39,250 bases of DNA, from contig NZ_SPKJ01000032.1 of NCBI RefSeq assembly GCF_009866965.1, positions 1 to 39,250 on the forward strand. The letters are read 5' to 3'. The translations under genes were made by a program, and so were the position numbers. The notes under the pieces were generated by a model. The model was not told where the DNA came from, did no database searches, and worked only from the letters and a program-made list of their open reading frames with translations. The DNA is from Propylenella binzhouense. GTDB lineage: Bacteria; Pseudomonadota; Alphaproteobacteria; Rhizobiales; Afifellaceae. Shown piece by piece: positions 22,186 through 30,502 of the stretch; position 1 is the stretch's first letter; each line of letters begins with the position of its first letter.

Positions 22186-22947
22186 ATGACCCCGATTGTA
22201 CTCGTATCCGCCGACGTCCGGCCCGCCGACGGCTATCGCTGGCACGCCGCGCCGCACACCTATCTCGAGGCGCTGGCGGGGATGGGCCTCATCCCGCTCA
22301 TCCTGCCCGACCTGCCGGGCGCCCTTCCGATCGAGGATGCGCTTGCCCGCGTCGACGGCGTGCTCCTCACCGGCTCGCGCAGCAACGTCCACCCGGCGCG
22401 CTACGGCCACCCGCCGTCCGAGCGCCACGAGCCCTACGATTTCGACCGCGACGCGACGACGCTGCCGCTGGTGCGCGCCACGCTCGCCGCCGGGCTGCCG
22501 CTCCTCGCGATCTGCCGCGGCTTCCAGGAGCTCAACGTCGCGCTGGGGGGAACGCTTGCCACCGAGGCGCAGGAGCGGCCCGGCTCGCTCGACCACCGCT
22601 CGAAAAATTCGGACGACCAGGACGTCCGGTTCGCCTTGGCGCACCGGGTCCGGTTCGTGCCGGACGGCATCCTCGCCCGCGCCCTCGGCCGCACCGAAAT
22701 CGAGGTGAACTCGCTGCACCGGCAGGTGATCGACCGGCTCGCGCCCGGCCTCGTCGTGGAAGGCCATGCCCCGGACGGCACCATCGAGGCGGTGCGGGTC
22801 GCCGACGCGAAGAGCTTCGCGATCGGGGTGCAATGGCATCCGGAATACTGGGCCGCCTCGGACGCGCCCTCCAGGGCGATCTTCGCCGCCTTCGCGGAGG
22901 CGGTCGGCGCGCGCATGCGCCGCGCCTTCCCGGCCGCCGCCGAATAG
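22186..22947 (+). CDS. Class I glutamine amidotransferase-like hydrolase (PuuD family)
   Basis: This 253-residue cytoplasmic hydrolase resembles gamma-glutamyl-GABA hydrolase (PuuD). The nucleophile is C110 in LAICRGFQELNV, and H218/E220 in VQWHPEY complete the triad. An oxyanion-type glycine region, LLTGSRSNVHPARYG, is also visible. The family cleaves gamma-glutamyl amides, and no other putrescine-pathway gene is adjacent. ATG 22186 matches the usual family opening MTPIVLVSADVR; a longer start at 22123 exists but adds an unconserved basic leader. It is divergent from the TRAP operon and convergent with NicO. Confidence 0.85.
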   Translation: MTPIVLVSADVRPADGYRWHAAPHTYLEALAGMGLIPLILPDLPGALPIEDALARVDGVLLTGSRSNVHPARYGHPPSERHEPYDFDRDATTLPLVRATLAAGLPLLAICRGFQELNVALGGTLATEAQERPGSLDHRSKNSDDQDVRFALAHRVRFVPDGILARALGRTEIEVNSLHRQVIDRLAPGLVVEGHAPDGTIEAVRVADAKSFAIGVQWHPEYWAASDAPSRAIFAAFAEAVGARMRRAFPAAAE

Positions 22948-22951
22948 CCGG

Positions 22952-23989
22952 TCAGCCGTAGAGCGCGCCGGCGAGAAGGAGGAGCCCGAAGGCGGTGATC
23001 GCGACGGCCGCCGCCGTCTCGCCGCCGAGAACGACGAGCGAGCCGAGCCGGGTCTCGGCGCCGAGCACCTTGAGCGCGGCGGACTTCGCGCCGACGGCGA
23101 ACGCCGCAAGCGCGGCGACCGCGAGCGCCGTGCCGAAGGCCATCAGCACGGTCGAGGCGATCCCGGCCCAGAAGATGCCCTGCGCCAGGGCGAAGACGAG
23201 CACGATCAGCGCGCCGGTGCAGGGACGCACGCCGACGGAGAGGATCGCCGCGGCCGCGCCGCGGATTCCGTGGACGCGGGCGGCCATGTCCGGCGTCGGC
23301 ACGTGGCTGTGGCCGCAGCCGCATCCGTCATGGGCGTGCCCGTGGTCATGATCATGGCCATGGGCGTGGTCATGGCCGCCGCCGGCATGGCGATGATGAC
23401 CGGCATGGTGGCCGGAGACCGCCGCCGTGCCGCGCCCGCCCGCCGGCGCGAGCATCGCGAGGGCCTCGCGTCCCTTCCGGACGAGGATCGCGATGCCGAG
23501 CGCGGCGATGAGGCCGTAGCTGCCGACCTCGAGCAGGCGCGCGGTGTCGGTGATCGCGAAGCTCGTCATCCGGAGCGCGGCCGCCATGATGGCGACGATC
23601 AGGATCGCGACGCCGGCCTGCGCGAGCGCCGCGAGAAGCGCGATCGCGATGCCGCGCTTCGCGCTCTGCCCGGTCGCGAGCAGATAGGACGAGATCACCA
23701 CCTTGCCGTGTCCCGGTCCGGCCGCGTGGACGATGCCGTAGGTGAAGGAGAGCCCCGCGAGCCACCAGAACGTCCGGCCGTCGCCATGCAGGCCTTTGAG
23801 CGCGCCGGTGAGCTCGCGATAGAACTCCCGCTGCCATGCGGCGATCCAGGGCAGCCAGCCGGCGCCCCCCTGTTCCGGCAGCCCGACCCCGAAGGGTGAA
23901 GCCGCGCCGTGGGCGCTGCCTAAGGAAACGAGCGCCGCGGCGGCGAACACCAGGGCGCCCAATGCCGGGCTGCAGGCCCGTCTCCTCAT
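22952..23989 (-). CDS. NicO-family nickel/cobalt transporter
   Basis: This 345-residue membrane protein of the NicO/RcnA type moves Ni2+, Co2+ or a related divalent metal. It has a signal-like N-terminus and about six to seven helices. HAAGPGHGKVVISSYLLA is the family core motif, and a long His/Asp/Cys-rich cytoplasmic loop (HDHAHGHDHDHGHAHDGCGCGHSH, about residues 202-225) is followed by GVRPCTGALIVLVFAL. It overlaps the DUF1007 gene by four bases (ATGA). That pairing is common in proteobacteria and suggests joint metal handling. Export or import cannot be decided from sequence. Confidence 0.88.
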   Translation of the reverse strand: MRRRACSPALGALVFAAAALVSLGSAHGAASPFGVGLPEQGGAGWLPWIAAWQREFYRELTGALKGLHGDGRTFWWLAGLSFTYGIVHAAGPGHGKVVISSYLLATGQSAKRGIAIALLAALAQAGVAILIVAIMAAALRMTSFAITDTARLLEVGSYGLIAALGIAILVRKGREALAMLAPAGGRGTAAVSGHHAGHHRHAGGGHDHAHGHDHDHGHAHDGCGCGHSHVPTPDMAARVHGIRGAAAAILSVGVRPCTGALIVLVFALAQGIFWAGIASTVLMAFGTALAVAALAAFAVGAKSAALKVLGAETRLGSLVVLGGETAAAVAITAFGLLLLAGALYG

Positions 23990-24633
23990 TTGCAGGCGAC
24001 CGCCGCGGAATTGTCGGTGCCTTCCGTGAGGTCCTGAAGCTCCGGCGGCAGCTCGCGCTGATCCGCCCCGACCGCCGCGAGCGCGGCCTGCGCCTGCGGC
24101 GAAAGGACCTTGGCCGGCGTGACCACGAGGGCGCAGCCTGCCGGCGCATCCACGAGGCGCACCGCCTGCTTGCTGGGAAGCGAGAAGGCGACGAAATATT
24201 CCGGGTCGCCGATCTCGATCTCGACGGTGCCGCTTGGCTTCAGAGGCTTCTTCAGCGGCAGGGTGTAATGGAGGATCAGCCGGCCTCTGTCGTCGTCGAG
24301 CCAGTAATCCGTCGGCGCCGCGAAATCGGACGCCTTGTCGCCGATCCCGAGCCAGGTGAAGAAGTCGTATTCCGCCAGCGATTCGACGTTCACCTGCGCA
24401 AGCGGCTGCAGCTCTTCCTTGGTGAGCTTGCCGTCGCCGTCGGTGTCGAGCCCCTGCACCGCGAAGGAGGAGAAGGCCTCGTCGAAGCGCCAATGATGCC
24501 GGACCGCGACGATCGCGCCGGCCTTGTCGAACACGATCTCGGAGGCCGCATCCACCCAGACATGGGGATGCGCCTGCGCGGACCCGAGCAGGACCCCGGA
24601 AAGCATCGCCGCCAGCAACGATCTCAGAAGCAC
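23986..24633 (-). CDS. DUF1007 periplasmic protein, NicO partner
   Basis: This 215-residue secreted protein has a signal peptide (LLAAMLSGVLLGSAQA). The mature end begins HPHVWVDA, a motif typical of DUF1007 and a likely metal-binding site. An EF-hand-like loop, DTDGDGKLTKEE, is present at about residues 64-75. It starts with GTG after GGGGAG and is coupled to the NicO gene. It probably delivers or buffers metal in the periplasm (inference). A 7-bp inverted repeat lies in its leader. Confidence 0.85.
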   Translation of the reverse strand: MLLRSLLAAMLSGVLLGSAQAHPHVWVDAASEIVFDKAGAIVAVRHHWRFDEAFSSFAVQGLDTDGDGKLTKEELQPLAQVNVESLAEYDFFTWLGIGDKASDFAAPTDYWLDDDRGRLILHYTLPLKKPLKPSGTVEIEIGDPEYFVAFSLPSKQAVRLVDAPAGCALVVTPAKVLSPQAQAALAAVGADQRELPPELQDLTEGTDNSAAVACK

Positions 24634-24643
24634 GGTTTCTCCC

Positions 24644-24672
24644 CTCTCACCGCGAACGCGGAACAGTGAGAG
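24644..24672 (-). promoter_or_regulatory. Inverted repeat in the DUF1007-NicO leader
   Basis: CTCTCAC (24644-24650) and GTGAGAG (24666-24672) are perfect arms 22 bp apart centre to centre, ending just before the ribosome binding site. It reads as a DNA operator across two helical turns or as an mRNA hairpin. A metal-responsive regulator is a reasonable guess only. Confidence 0.4.
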
Positions 24673-24729
24673 CGCGGCGAAGCGGGCGGAAAGATGGTCG
24701 GATCCCGCGGCGCTCGGCTCTCAGCCATT

Positions 24730-25638
24730 TCAGGGGCTCCGGCCGGCCTTCCGCTCCGCCTGATACCACGCGACGAGATGGTCTATGAAGGCGCGCACCT
24801 TGACCGGCATGCGCTCCCGGTGCGGATAGATCGCGAACACGCCGAGGCCGTCGAGCTCGTATTCGTCGAGCACCGTGACAAGCCGGCCGTCACGGACGTG
24901 GTCGCGCACGAGGAGCCACGGCCCGCGCGCGAACCCGAAGCCGGCAAGCGCGGCCGCGGCGGCGGCGACCGGGCTGTTCACCTCCACGCGCCCGGCGACC
25001 GTGACGGAGAAGCGGCTGTCGCCCTCGCGAAACTGCCAGTTCGCCCGCGACCTGACATTGGTGTCGATGATGCAGGGCATGCCGGCGAGCTCGGAGGGAT
25101 GATGCGGCCGGCCGTGGCTCGCGAGCACCTCCGGGGCCGCGTAGACGGCCACGCGAAAATCCGCGAGCTTGCGCGCGATGAGGCTCGAATCGGTGAGCGC
25201 CGTGATCCTGATGGCGCAGTCATAGCCCTCCTCGACGACATCCACGAAGCGGTCCTCGAGGTGAAGCTCCAGCCGGATGTCGGGGTGGCGGCCGAGGAAC
25301 TCCATCATGGCGCGGCTGAGATCGCTCTCGCCGATGGCGCGCGGGGCGGAGATGCGGAGTCGCCCCTGGGGAACGTGGCTGCTCGCCTCGAGGATCTCGC
25401 GCAGATGGTCGACGCGCTTCAGGATCTCCTGCCCCTCGGCATAGGCGGCCTCGCCCGCCTCCGTCAGCGAGAGCTGGCGCGTGGTGCGGTTGAGGAGGCG
25501 GGCGCCGAGCTCCTCCTCGAGCTCGGCGACATATTTCGACATCAGCGCCTTCGATCGCCCGGTCTGCCGGGCCGCGGCCGAGAAGCCGCCGGAATCGACC
25601 ACCGCGACGAAGGCGCGCATCCGCGTGATCGTGTCCAT
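24730..25638 (-). CDS. LysR-family transcription regulator
   Basis: This 302-residue LysR protein has an N-terminal winged HTH (MRAFVAVVDSGGFSAAARQTGRSKALMSKYVAELEEELGARLLNRTTRQ, residues 7-55). The periplasmic-binding-like sensor domain begins at QGRLRISAP. It belongs to the CrgA/DsdC-like branch that often regulates oxidoreductases. Its ATG overlaps the amidase stop by one base, so it is the distal gene of the creatininase-HMA-amidase unit rather than divergent from its target. That is less common for LysR. Its inducer and targets are unknown. Confidence 0.9.
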   Translation of the reverse strand: MDTITRMRAFVAVVDSGGFSAAARQTGRSKALMSKYVAELEEELGARLLNRTTRQLSLTEAGEAAYAEGQEILKRVDHLREILEASSHVPQGRLRISAPRAIGESDLSRAMMEFLGRHPDIRLELHLEDRFVDVVEEGYDCAIRITALTDSSLIARKLADFRVAVYAAPEVLASHGRPHHPSELAGMPCIIDTNVRSRANWQFREGDSRFSVTVAGRVEVNSPVAAAAAALAGFGFARGPWLLVRDHVRDGRLVTVLDEYELDGLGVFAIYPHRERMPVKVRAFIDHLVAWYQAERKAGRSP

Positions 25639-26822
25639 CAGCCCGCCGCTATGCCGACGGCGAGCTCGACGAGCGCCCGGTCGGATCCGCGCGGCCCGAG
25701 CAGCGAAAGCCCGAGCGGGCAGCCGTCCATCCCGGCGAGCGGGATCGACACCTGGGGAAGGCCGGAAAGACCGGCAATGGCGAGGATGCAGAGCGCGCGC
25801 TCCCGGAACGCCTGCAGCCCCTCGCCGGAAAGCCCGCTCTCCGGCGCGATCGAGGGTGCGGAGGGGAGCATCAGCACCGCGTCCTCCCCGAGAAGCGCGT
25901 CGAGACGCCGGCGGATCGCGGCGCGCGCACTCTCCGCCTCGGCCTTCTGGGCGGGCGTGACGGACCGCCCGAACTCGAAACGCTCGCGCACGCCCGGCGT
26001 CATCACGGGGTCGCGGTCCTCGATCCAGGCGCCGTGGCTCTGCCAGGCCTCCCAGGCCTGGAGGTGACGGAAAACCCAGTACCAGCGCTCGAGCCCCTCC
26101 GTCGCGACAATCACCCCCTCCGCCGGACCGAGCCGGGCCGCGACCTTCGCCTCGGCCGGGGCCAGCGCCTCCGCCTCCGCGCCGGAGAGGAGGAGGGCGA
26201 AGGCATCTTCGGCGCGGAGGAGCCGCTGCAGGCGGAACGGCTTCGGGTCCTCGCCGAGGAAGACCGGAGCCACCTTCGCGAAGACGGCGCCGGAATCGGC
26301 GAAATAGCCCGGCGTGTCGAAAGACGGTGCGAGCGGCATCACGGCGTCGAGCGGGACGCGGCCGTGGCTCGGGCGGATCCCGAACAGGCCGCAATAGCTC
26401 GCCGGCGCCCGGATCGAGCCGCCGGTGTCCGACCCGATGGCGAAATCGCAGAGCCCTGCCGCCACCGCCGCCGCGGATCCGGAGGAGGAGCCGCCGGTGA
26501 TGCGGCCCGGCGCCCGGGGATTGACCGGCGAGCCGGTGTGGATGTTCTGGCCGTTGAGCGAAAAGGCCAGTTCGTCGGTGTTGGTCTTGCCGAGAAAGCG
26601 GGCGCCGGCATCGAGCATGCGCTGGACGACCGGCGCGCTCGCGGCCGCGATCGGGCTCTCGGCCTGCTTGAGCGGGCTGCCGCAGCCGGTCGGATAGCCG
26701 GCGACGTCGAAGAGATCCTTGACGGCGAAGGCGAGGCCCGCGAGCGGGCCGCCCGCGGCCGAAGGGACCGGCACCGCGGCATAGGGCACGAAGGCTCCGA
26801 CATCATCGCGCTCGACGAGCAT
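25638..26822 (-). CDS. Amidase-signature hydrolase (AMI1-like)
   Basis: This 394-residue amidase-signature enzyme has catalytic K35 (FAVKDLFD), S112 (ITGGSSSGS) and nucleophile S136 (GSDTGGSIRAPASYCGLFGIRPSHG). The spacing of 77 and 24 residues, and the RPSHG...APSFDTPGYFA stretch, resemble plant indole-3-acetamide hydrolase AMI1 and its bacterial relatives. It lacks the long C-terminal domain of allophanate hydrolase (AtzF). ATG 26822 gives a family-typical opening. It sits between the HMA-like and LysR genes. The amide substrate is unknown, and an aryl-acetamide is only a possibility. Confidence 0.85.
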   Translation of the reverse strand: MLVERDDVGAFVPYAAVPVPSAAGGPLAGLAFAVKDLFDVAGYPTGCGSPLKQAESPIAAASAPVVQRMLDAGARFLGKTNTDELAFSLNGQNIHTGSPVNPRAPGRITGGSSSGSAAAVAAGLCDFAIGSDTGGSIRAPASYCGLFGIRPSHGRVPLDAVMPLAPSFDTPGYFADSGAVFAKVAPVFLGEDPKPFRLQRLLRAEDAFALLLSGAEAEALAPAEAKVAARLGPAEGVIVATEGLERWYWVFRHLQAWEAWQSHGAWIEDRDPVMTPGVRERFEFGRSVTPAQKAEAESARAAIRRRLDALLGEDAVLMLPSAPSIAPESGLSGEGLQAFRERALCILAIAGLSGLPQVSIPLAGMDGCPLGLSLLGPRGSDRALVELAVGIAAG

Positions 26823-26900
26823 GGGCAGGCTCCGGTCAGGTTCGACGGCCGGCACGCGCCGGCCGGGGCACCCTAGCGGAAGGCCCCGCCGCGGCAACCC

Positions 26901-27113
26901 TCAGCCGAGGACCTCGGCCTCGTAGCCGGCGCGCGTCACGGCATCGACGAGCTGCTGGGTGGTGACCGTCTCGCCGTGCTCGATGTCGGCCTTGCGGGTG
27001 CCGAGATCGACCCGGGCGCTGATCACGCCCGGCACGCAGAGCAGCGCGTCCTCGATCTTCTGCGCCGCCGCCGCGCCTTCGAATGCGACGATCTTGAGTT
27101 CGACGTGATCCAT
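26901..27113 (-). CDS. Degenerate HMA-like small protein lacking CxxC
   Basis: This 70-residue protein has the beta-alpha-beta-beta-alpha-beta pattern of heavy-metal-associated domains: VELKIVAFEG, a helix, VPGVISARVDLGTRKADIEHGE, a second helix, and AGYEAEVLG. The metal-binding CxxC expected in the first loop is replaced by AAAAQ, leaving only one Cys (ALLCVPGV). GAGGAGAGG precedes the ATG. It therefore may have lost metal transfer and act in binding a partner. It lies between the creatininase and amidase genes in the same direction. Confidence 0.65.
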   Translation of the reverse strand: MDHVELKIVAFEGAAAAQKIEDALLCVPGVISARVDLGTRKADIEHGETVTTQQLVDAVTRAGYEAEVLG

Positions 27114-27153
27114 GCGCGAACCTCTCCTCTGCTCCCCTGAAATGGAGTGGCGC

Positions 27154-27951
27154 TCAGCCGTCCGCCAGCAGCATGGAGAGCTCGGCGGCGGAGACCTCCG
27201 CCAGGAGGTCCGCGAAGCAAGCCGCCTGGTGGGCTGCGATCGCGGCGCCGGCAGCCGCACTCGCCCCCGCCGCATCGCCGGTCACGCCGTCCGGACCGAG
27301 ATCGCCGGCGAGCCAGCCGAACCCGACTGCGCCATAGGCGCGCAGGTGGCGGAAGCGGGCGGCGAGCGCGCTCTGGACCGAGGGGAAGTCGCGCGCGGCC
27401 GTCATGTCCACGAGATCGGGACGGAAATGCAGCATGAGCGAGGTCTCGACGAAGCCGCCATGGGCGCCGGCGAGACGCTCCTCGTCCGAGACGAGACCAG
27501 CCGGATAGCCGAGGCGGTTCCAGGTGAGATGGACGGCGAGGATGCCGGGCCGTGCGCGCAGGCGCAGCGCGGCCGCCGTCATCGCGGCGACATTGCCGCC
27601 ATGGGCGCTGACGAGGACGAGCTTGCGCAGCCCGCCCGCGGCCACGGCCTCGCCGATCCGTTCGAGAAAGGAGACGAGGAGCGCATCGCCGAGATCGACC
27701 GTGCCGGCATGGCGGGCGTGCTCCAGCGACGCCCCGGCAAAGGCGACCGGCAGCGCGACCACGTCGAACCCGGCCGGAAGCCGCCGCCCGGTCTCGGCGA
27801 GGAGCCCGGCGGCGATCATGGCGTCGGTCCCGGCCGGCAGGTGCGGGCCGTGCTGCTCGGTGGCGGCGAGCGGGGCGACGACGACGGTCCGCGCGGGATC
27901 GAGGCGGGCGAAATCGCGCGTCCTGAGCGCCTGCCATTCCATCATCGGCAT
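27154..27951 (-). CDS. Creatininase-family metal-dependent amidohydrolase
   Basis: This 265-residue member of the creatininase/FAPy-deformylase family carries the metal-ligand motifs ATEQHGPHLPAGTD (about residues 32-45), VSAHGGN and AHGGFVETS. The family hydrolyses cyclic or formyl amides. Relatives include creatinine amidohydrolase, a riboflavin-pathway deformylase and the mycofactocin MftE peptidase. No mycofactocin genes are present. Three in-frame ATGs (27951, 27945, 27942) are possible; 27951 has a GGAG ten bases upstream. It is divergent from marR and heads the creatininase-HMA-amidase-LysR set, which groups two amide hydrolases. Confidence 0.85.
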   Translation of the reverse strand: MPMMEWQALRTRDFARLDPARTVVVAPLAATEQHGPHLPAGTDAMIAAGLLAETGRRLPAGFDVVALPVAFAGASLEHARHAGTVDLGDALLVSFLERIGEAVAAGGLRKLVLVSAHGGNVAAMTAAALRLRARPGILAVHLTWNRLGYPAGLVSDEERLAGAHGGFVETSLMLHFRPDLVDMTAARDFPSVQSALAARFRHLRAYGAVGFGWLAGDLGPDGVTGDAAGASAAAGAAIAAHQAACFADLLAEVSAAELSMLLADG

Positions 27952-28073
27952 CAGCAACCCGCTCCGGGAAATGGCGAAACCGCGACGACGATACGTCAAA
28001 TCACGCAGCGCGCCGGCCGAGCTTTGCCTAGAAGCGAAGCCCCGCGCAATGCCAGAGCGAGTCGGACCCGAGC

Positions 28074-28535
28074 TTGGACGAGATGGTTCTCCCGGCGATT
28101 CTCAGAATCGCGAAAGCCCATCGCGTCCGCAGAGCCGCCAGGCTGGCCGAGCTCGGCCTCCATCCGGGGCAGGATTCGGTGCTGCTGCTGCTTGCGCAGA
28201 TGCGCGGCTGCAGCATGAGGGAGCTCGCCGCGGCACTCGGCATCAAGGCGCCGACCATCACCAAGACGGTCGGCCGCCTCGTCTCGGCGGGTTTCGTCGA
28301 GCGGCGGGAGGTCGCGGGCGACCAGCGGAAGGCTGCGCTCGATCTCACCGCCGCGGGCGAGGCTGCGGCCGCGTGCGTCGAGGCGCTGTGGCGCGCGCTC
28401 GACTCGGATGCCCTCGCCGACTTCGATCCGGAGGCGGAAGCGCACCTCCGGCACATGCTCGACCGCATCGGGCAGAACATCCTTCGCGGAGCCGCGGACG
28501 GCGGCGGCCTTGACGGAGCTGCCGAACAGGCCTGA
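28074..28535 (+). CDS. MarR-family transcription regulator
   Basis: This 153-residue winged-helix protein shows RIAKAHRVRRAARLAELGLHPGQDSVLLLL, the recognition region MRELAAALGIKAPTITKTVGRLVSAGFVERRE and the wing DQRKAALDLTAAG. The DNA-binding core (residues 30-105) is clear. The start is uncertain: TTG 28074 or ATG 28083, and neither has a strong Shine-Dalgarno. It is divergent from the creatininase gene, with a 122-bp gap that may hold its operator, and precedes the GluQ synthetase by 29 bases. The ligand is unknown. Confidence 0.88.
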   Translation: MDEMVLPAILRIAKAHRVRRAARLAELGLHPGQDSVLLLLAQMRGCSMRELAAALGIKAPTITKTVGRLVSAGFVERREVAGDQRKAALDLTAAGEAAAACVEALWRALDSDALADFDPEAEAHLRHMLDRIGQNILRGAADGGGLDGAAEQA

Positions 28536-28564
28536 AAGCTCGCCGCCAGCGAGATCCCGGCGAG

Positions 28565-29437
28565 ATGCTGCCCACCTTCCGCTTCGCTCCGAGCCCGAAC
28601 GGCTACCTGCATCGCGGCCACGCCTTCTCGGCGCTCCTCAACGCGCGTGCGGCCGACCGAACGGGCGGGCGATTCCTGCTCCGCATCGAGGACATCGACC
28701 GCACCCGCTCGCGGCCGGCCTTCGAGGCGGCGATCTGCGAGGATCTCGCCTGGCTCGGGCTCCGCTGGCCGGAGCCGGTGCTCCGCCAGAGCGAGCGCTT
28801 TCCGGCCTATCAGGAGGCGCTCGCCGCGCTCGACCGGCTCGGCCTGCTCTACCCGGCCTTCCTCACCCGCGCGGAGACGAACCGCCTCGTCGCGGCCGGG
28901 GAGCGCGCCGGGCGGGCCTGGCCGCGCGACCCGGACGGCGCGGTGCTCTATCCCGGGCCGGAGCGGGACTGGCCGGAGAGCCGCCGCCGCGCGGCGATGG
29001 CGGACGGCCGGCCCTACGCGCTGAGGCTCGACATGAAGCGGGCGCTCGCGGGCCTGCCCGCCCTCTCCTGGCGCGAGGAGGACCCGCTGGCCGAGGCGGG
29101 GGACGGTGCGCTCTTCGAAGCGGATCCGCGCGCCTGGGGCGACGTCGTGCTCGGCCGCAAGGAGGTGCCGGCGAGCTATCATCTCGCCGTCGTGGTCGAC
29201 GACGCCCACCAGAGCGTGACGCATGTCGTCCGCGGGCTCGACCTCAGGCCGGCGACCGCCGTCCACCGCGTGCTGCAGACGCTGCTCGGCCTGCCGGAGC
29301 CGCTTTATTTTCATCACCGCCTGATCCTCGACGCGGACGGCCGCAAGCTCTCGAAGTCGCGCGGCTCGCAGGCGATACGGGCGCTGCGCGCGGCGGGCTC
29401 GACGCCGGCGGCGGTGATCGCCGGGCTCGGGCTCTAG
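28565..29437 (+). CDS. gluQ: Glutamyl-Q tRNA(Asp) synthetase
   Basis: This 290-residue truncated glutamyl-tRNA synthetase attaches glutamate to the queuosine base of tRNA(Asp). It has the Rossmann catalytic half only, with FAPSPNGYLHRGH (HIGH-like) at the N-terminus and KLSKSRG (KMSKS-like) near residue 265. There is no anticodon-binding domain, as expected for YadB/GluQ. The zinc-site cysteines of the E. coli enzyme are missing: the segment LLYPAFLTRAE has none. It converges with the AEC transporter gene, and their TAG stops share one CTAG. Confidence 0.9.
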   Translation: MLPTFRFAPSPNGYLHRGHAFSALLNARAADRTGGRFLLRIEDIDRTRSRPAFEAAICEDLAWLGLRWPEPVLRQSERFPAYQEALAALDRLGLLYPAFLTRAETNRLVAAGERAGRAWPRDPDGAVLYPGPERDWPESRRRAAMADGRPYALRLDMKRALAGLPALSWREEDPLAEAGDGALFEADPRAWGDVVLGRKEVPASYHLAVVVDDAHQSVTHVVRGLDLRPATAVHRVLQTLLGLPEPLYFHHRLILDADGRKLSKSRGSQAIRALRAAGSTPAAVIAGLGL

Positions 29438-29442
29438 CCGAG
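29426..29442. terminator. Hairpin over the shared CTAG stop of gluQ and the AEC gene
   Basis: CTCGG and CCGAG arms (29426-29430, 29438-29442) flank the CTAG that supplies TAG on both strands. It could work in both directions. The stem is short and lacks U-tracts. Confidence 0.35.
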
Positions 29443-30393
29443 GACCGTCCGCAGCAGCGCCACCCACGCCGTCATCGTCAGCACAGAGAAGGCGGTGGAG
29501 AGCGTGATGACGGTCGAGGCGAGCGCCTCGCCGGTGCGGAGCCTGCCCGCGATGATGAAGGCGTTGACGCCGGTCGGGCAGGCGGCGATCAGGGTCGAGG
29601 CCTCGACCACGACGGGCGGCAGCCCGAGCGCGAGCCCGCCGGCCGCCACCAGGCCGGGGAGGAGCAGCAGCTTCAGGGCGGCGAGCACGCTGCTCTGCGC
29701 GAACCGGCCGCGCAGGCCGTAGCGGGCGATGCCCATGCCGGAGGCGACGAGCGCAAGCGGGCCGGCGGTGCGCGCGAGCGAATCGACCACGTTCCCGAAC
29801 GGTCCGCCGAGCGGGATCGCGAAGGCGCGCCATGCGAGACCCGCCAGGATGCCGACGATCACGGGATTGCGCGCGAGACTGCGGGCGACGGAAAGGAGCG
29901 CCCGCGCTCCGCCCGGCTCCGCGCCGGGGATGCCGTCCGCCTTCATGGCCCAGCTGTCGAGCAGGAGGGCCGCCACCATGATGATCGGCGTGTGGATGGA
30001 GATGATGACGAGGGCGGTGAGGACCGCTTCGTCGCCCAGGATCTGCTGCACGAAGGGCAGCCCGATCAGGACCGTGTTCGCGAAGCCCGCCGCGATGCTG
30101 CCGACCACGGCGCCCCGGGCGTCCCGGCCGAACAGCCTTCGCATGAGGAGGTGCGCGAGGATCCAGACGATCGCGAGCGCGGCGTAGTAGACGAGCCAGA
30201 TCCGCCAGGGCGACGTGCCGGCGAGATCGGCCGTCGCCACGGTGCGGAAGAGGAGCACTGAGATCGCCACCGTGAACACGAACTCGGAGAGGCCGTCGCC
30301 GGCGGCGACGCTCAGGAGCCCGCTCCGGATGGCGGCATAGCCGATCCCGATCAGACCGAAGATCGGCAGGACGATATCGACGATCTCGCTCAA
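29434..30393 (-). CDS. Auxin efflux carrier (AEC) family transporter
   Basis: This 319-residue membrane carrier of the AEC/malonate type has about ten helices. It begins IVDIVLPIFGLIGIGYAAIRSG; a mid-protein ARNPVIVGILAGLAWR segment and the late ACPTGVNAFIIAG motif are typical. These exporters or importers handle organic acids. The start I prefer is TTG 30393: GGAG lies just upstream and the protein then begins two residues before the first helix. The longer frame would add a basic, unconserved leader of about 60 residues. It converges with gluQ and is divergent from the SDR gene. Confidence 0.85.
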   Translation of the reverse strand: MSEIVDIVLPIFGLIGIGYAAIRSGLLSVAAGDGLSEFVFTVAISVLLFRTVATADLAGTSPWRIWLVYYAALAIVWILAHLLMRRLFGRDARGAVVGSIAAGFANTVLIGLPFVQQILGDEAVLTALVIISIHTPIIMVAALLLDSWAMKADGIPGAEPGGARALLSVARSLARNPVIVGILAGLAWRAFAIPLGGPFGNVVDSLARTAGPLALVASGMGIARYGLRGRFAQSSVLAALKLLLLPGLVAAGGLALGLPPVVVEASTLIAACPTGVNAFIIAGRLRTGEALASTVITLSTAFSVLTMTAWVALLRTVLG

Positions 30394-30428
30394 CGGGCTC
30401 CGCCGGGCTCCGGCATTGGACTTCGCTG

Positions 30429-30442
30429 CAGAGGACCCTCTG
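30429..30442. promoter_or_regulatory. Inverted repeat in the AEC/SDR divergent region
   Basis: CAGAGG-AC-CCTCTG is a perfect 6-bp-arm inverted repeat within the 109-bp divergent gap. The position is right for an operator. No regulator gene is adjacent. Confidence 0.3.
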
Positions 30443-30502
30443 GCGAGAGCCGCCGGACTGCCATAGACCCCCGGGGCACGCGCTGGAAAGCGGGCGGGGC
30501 GC

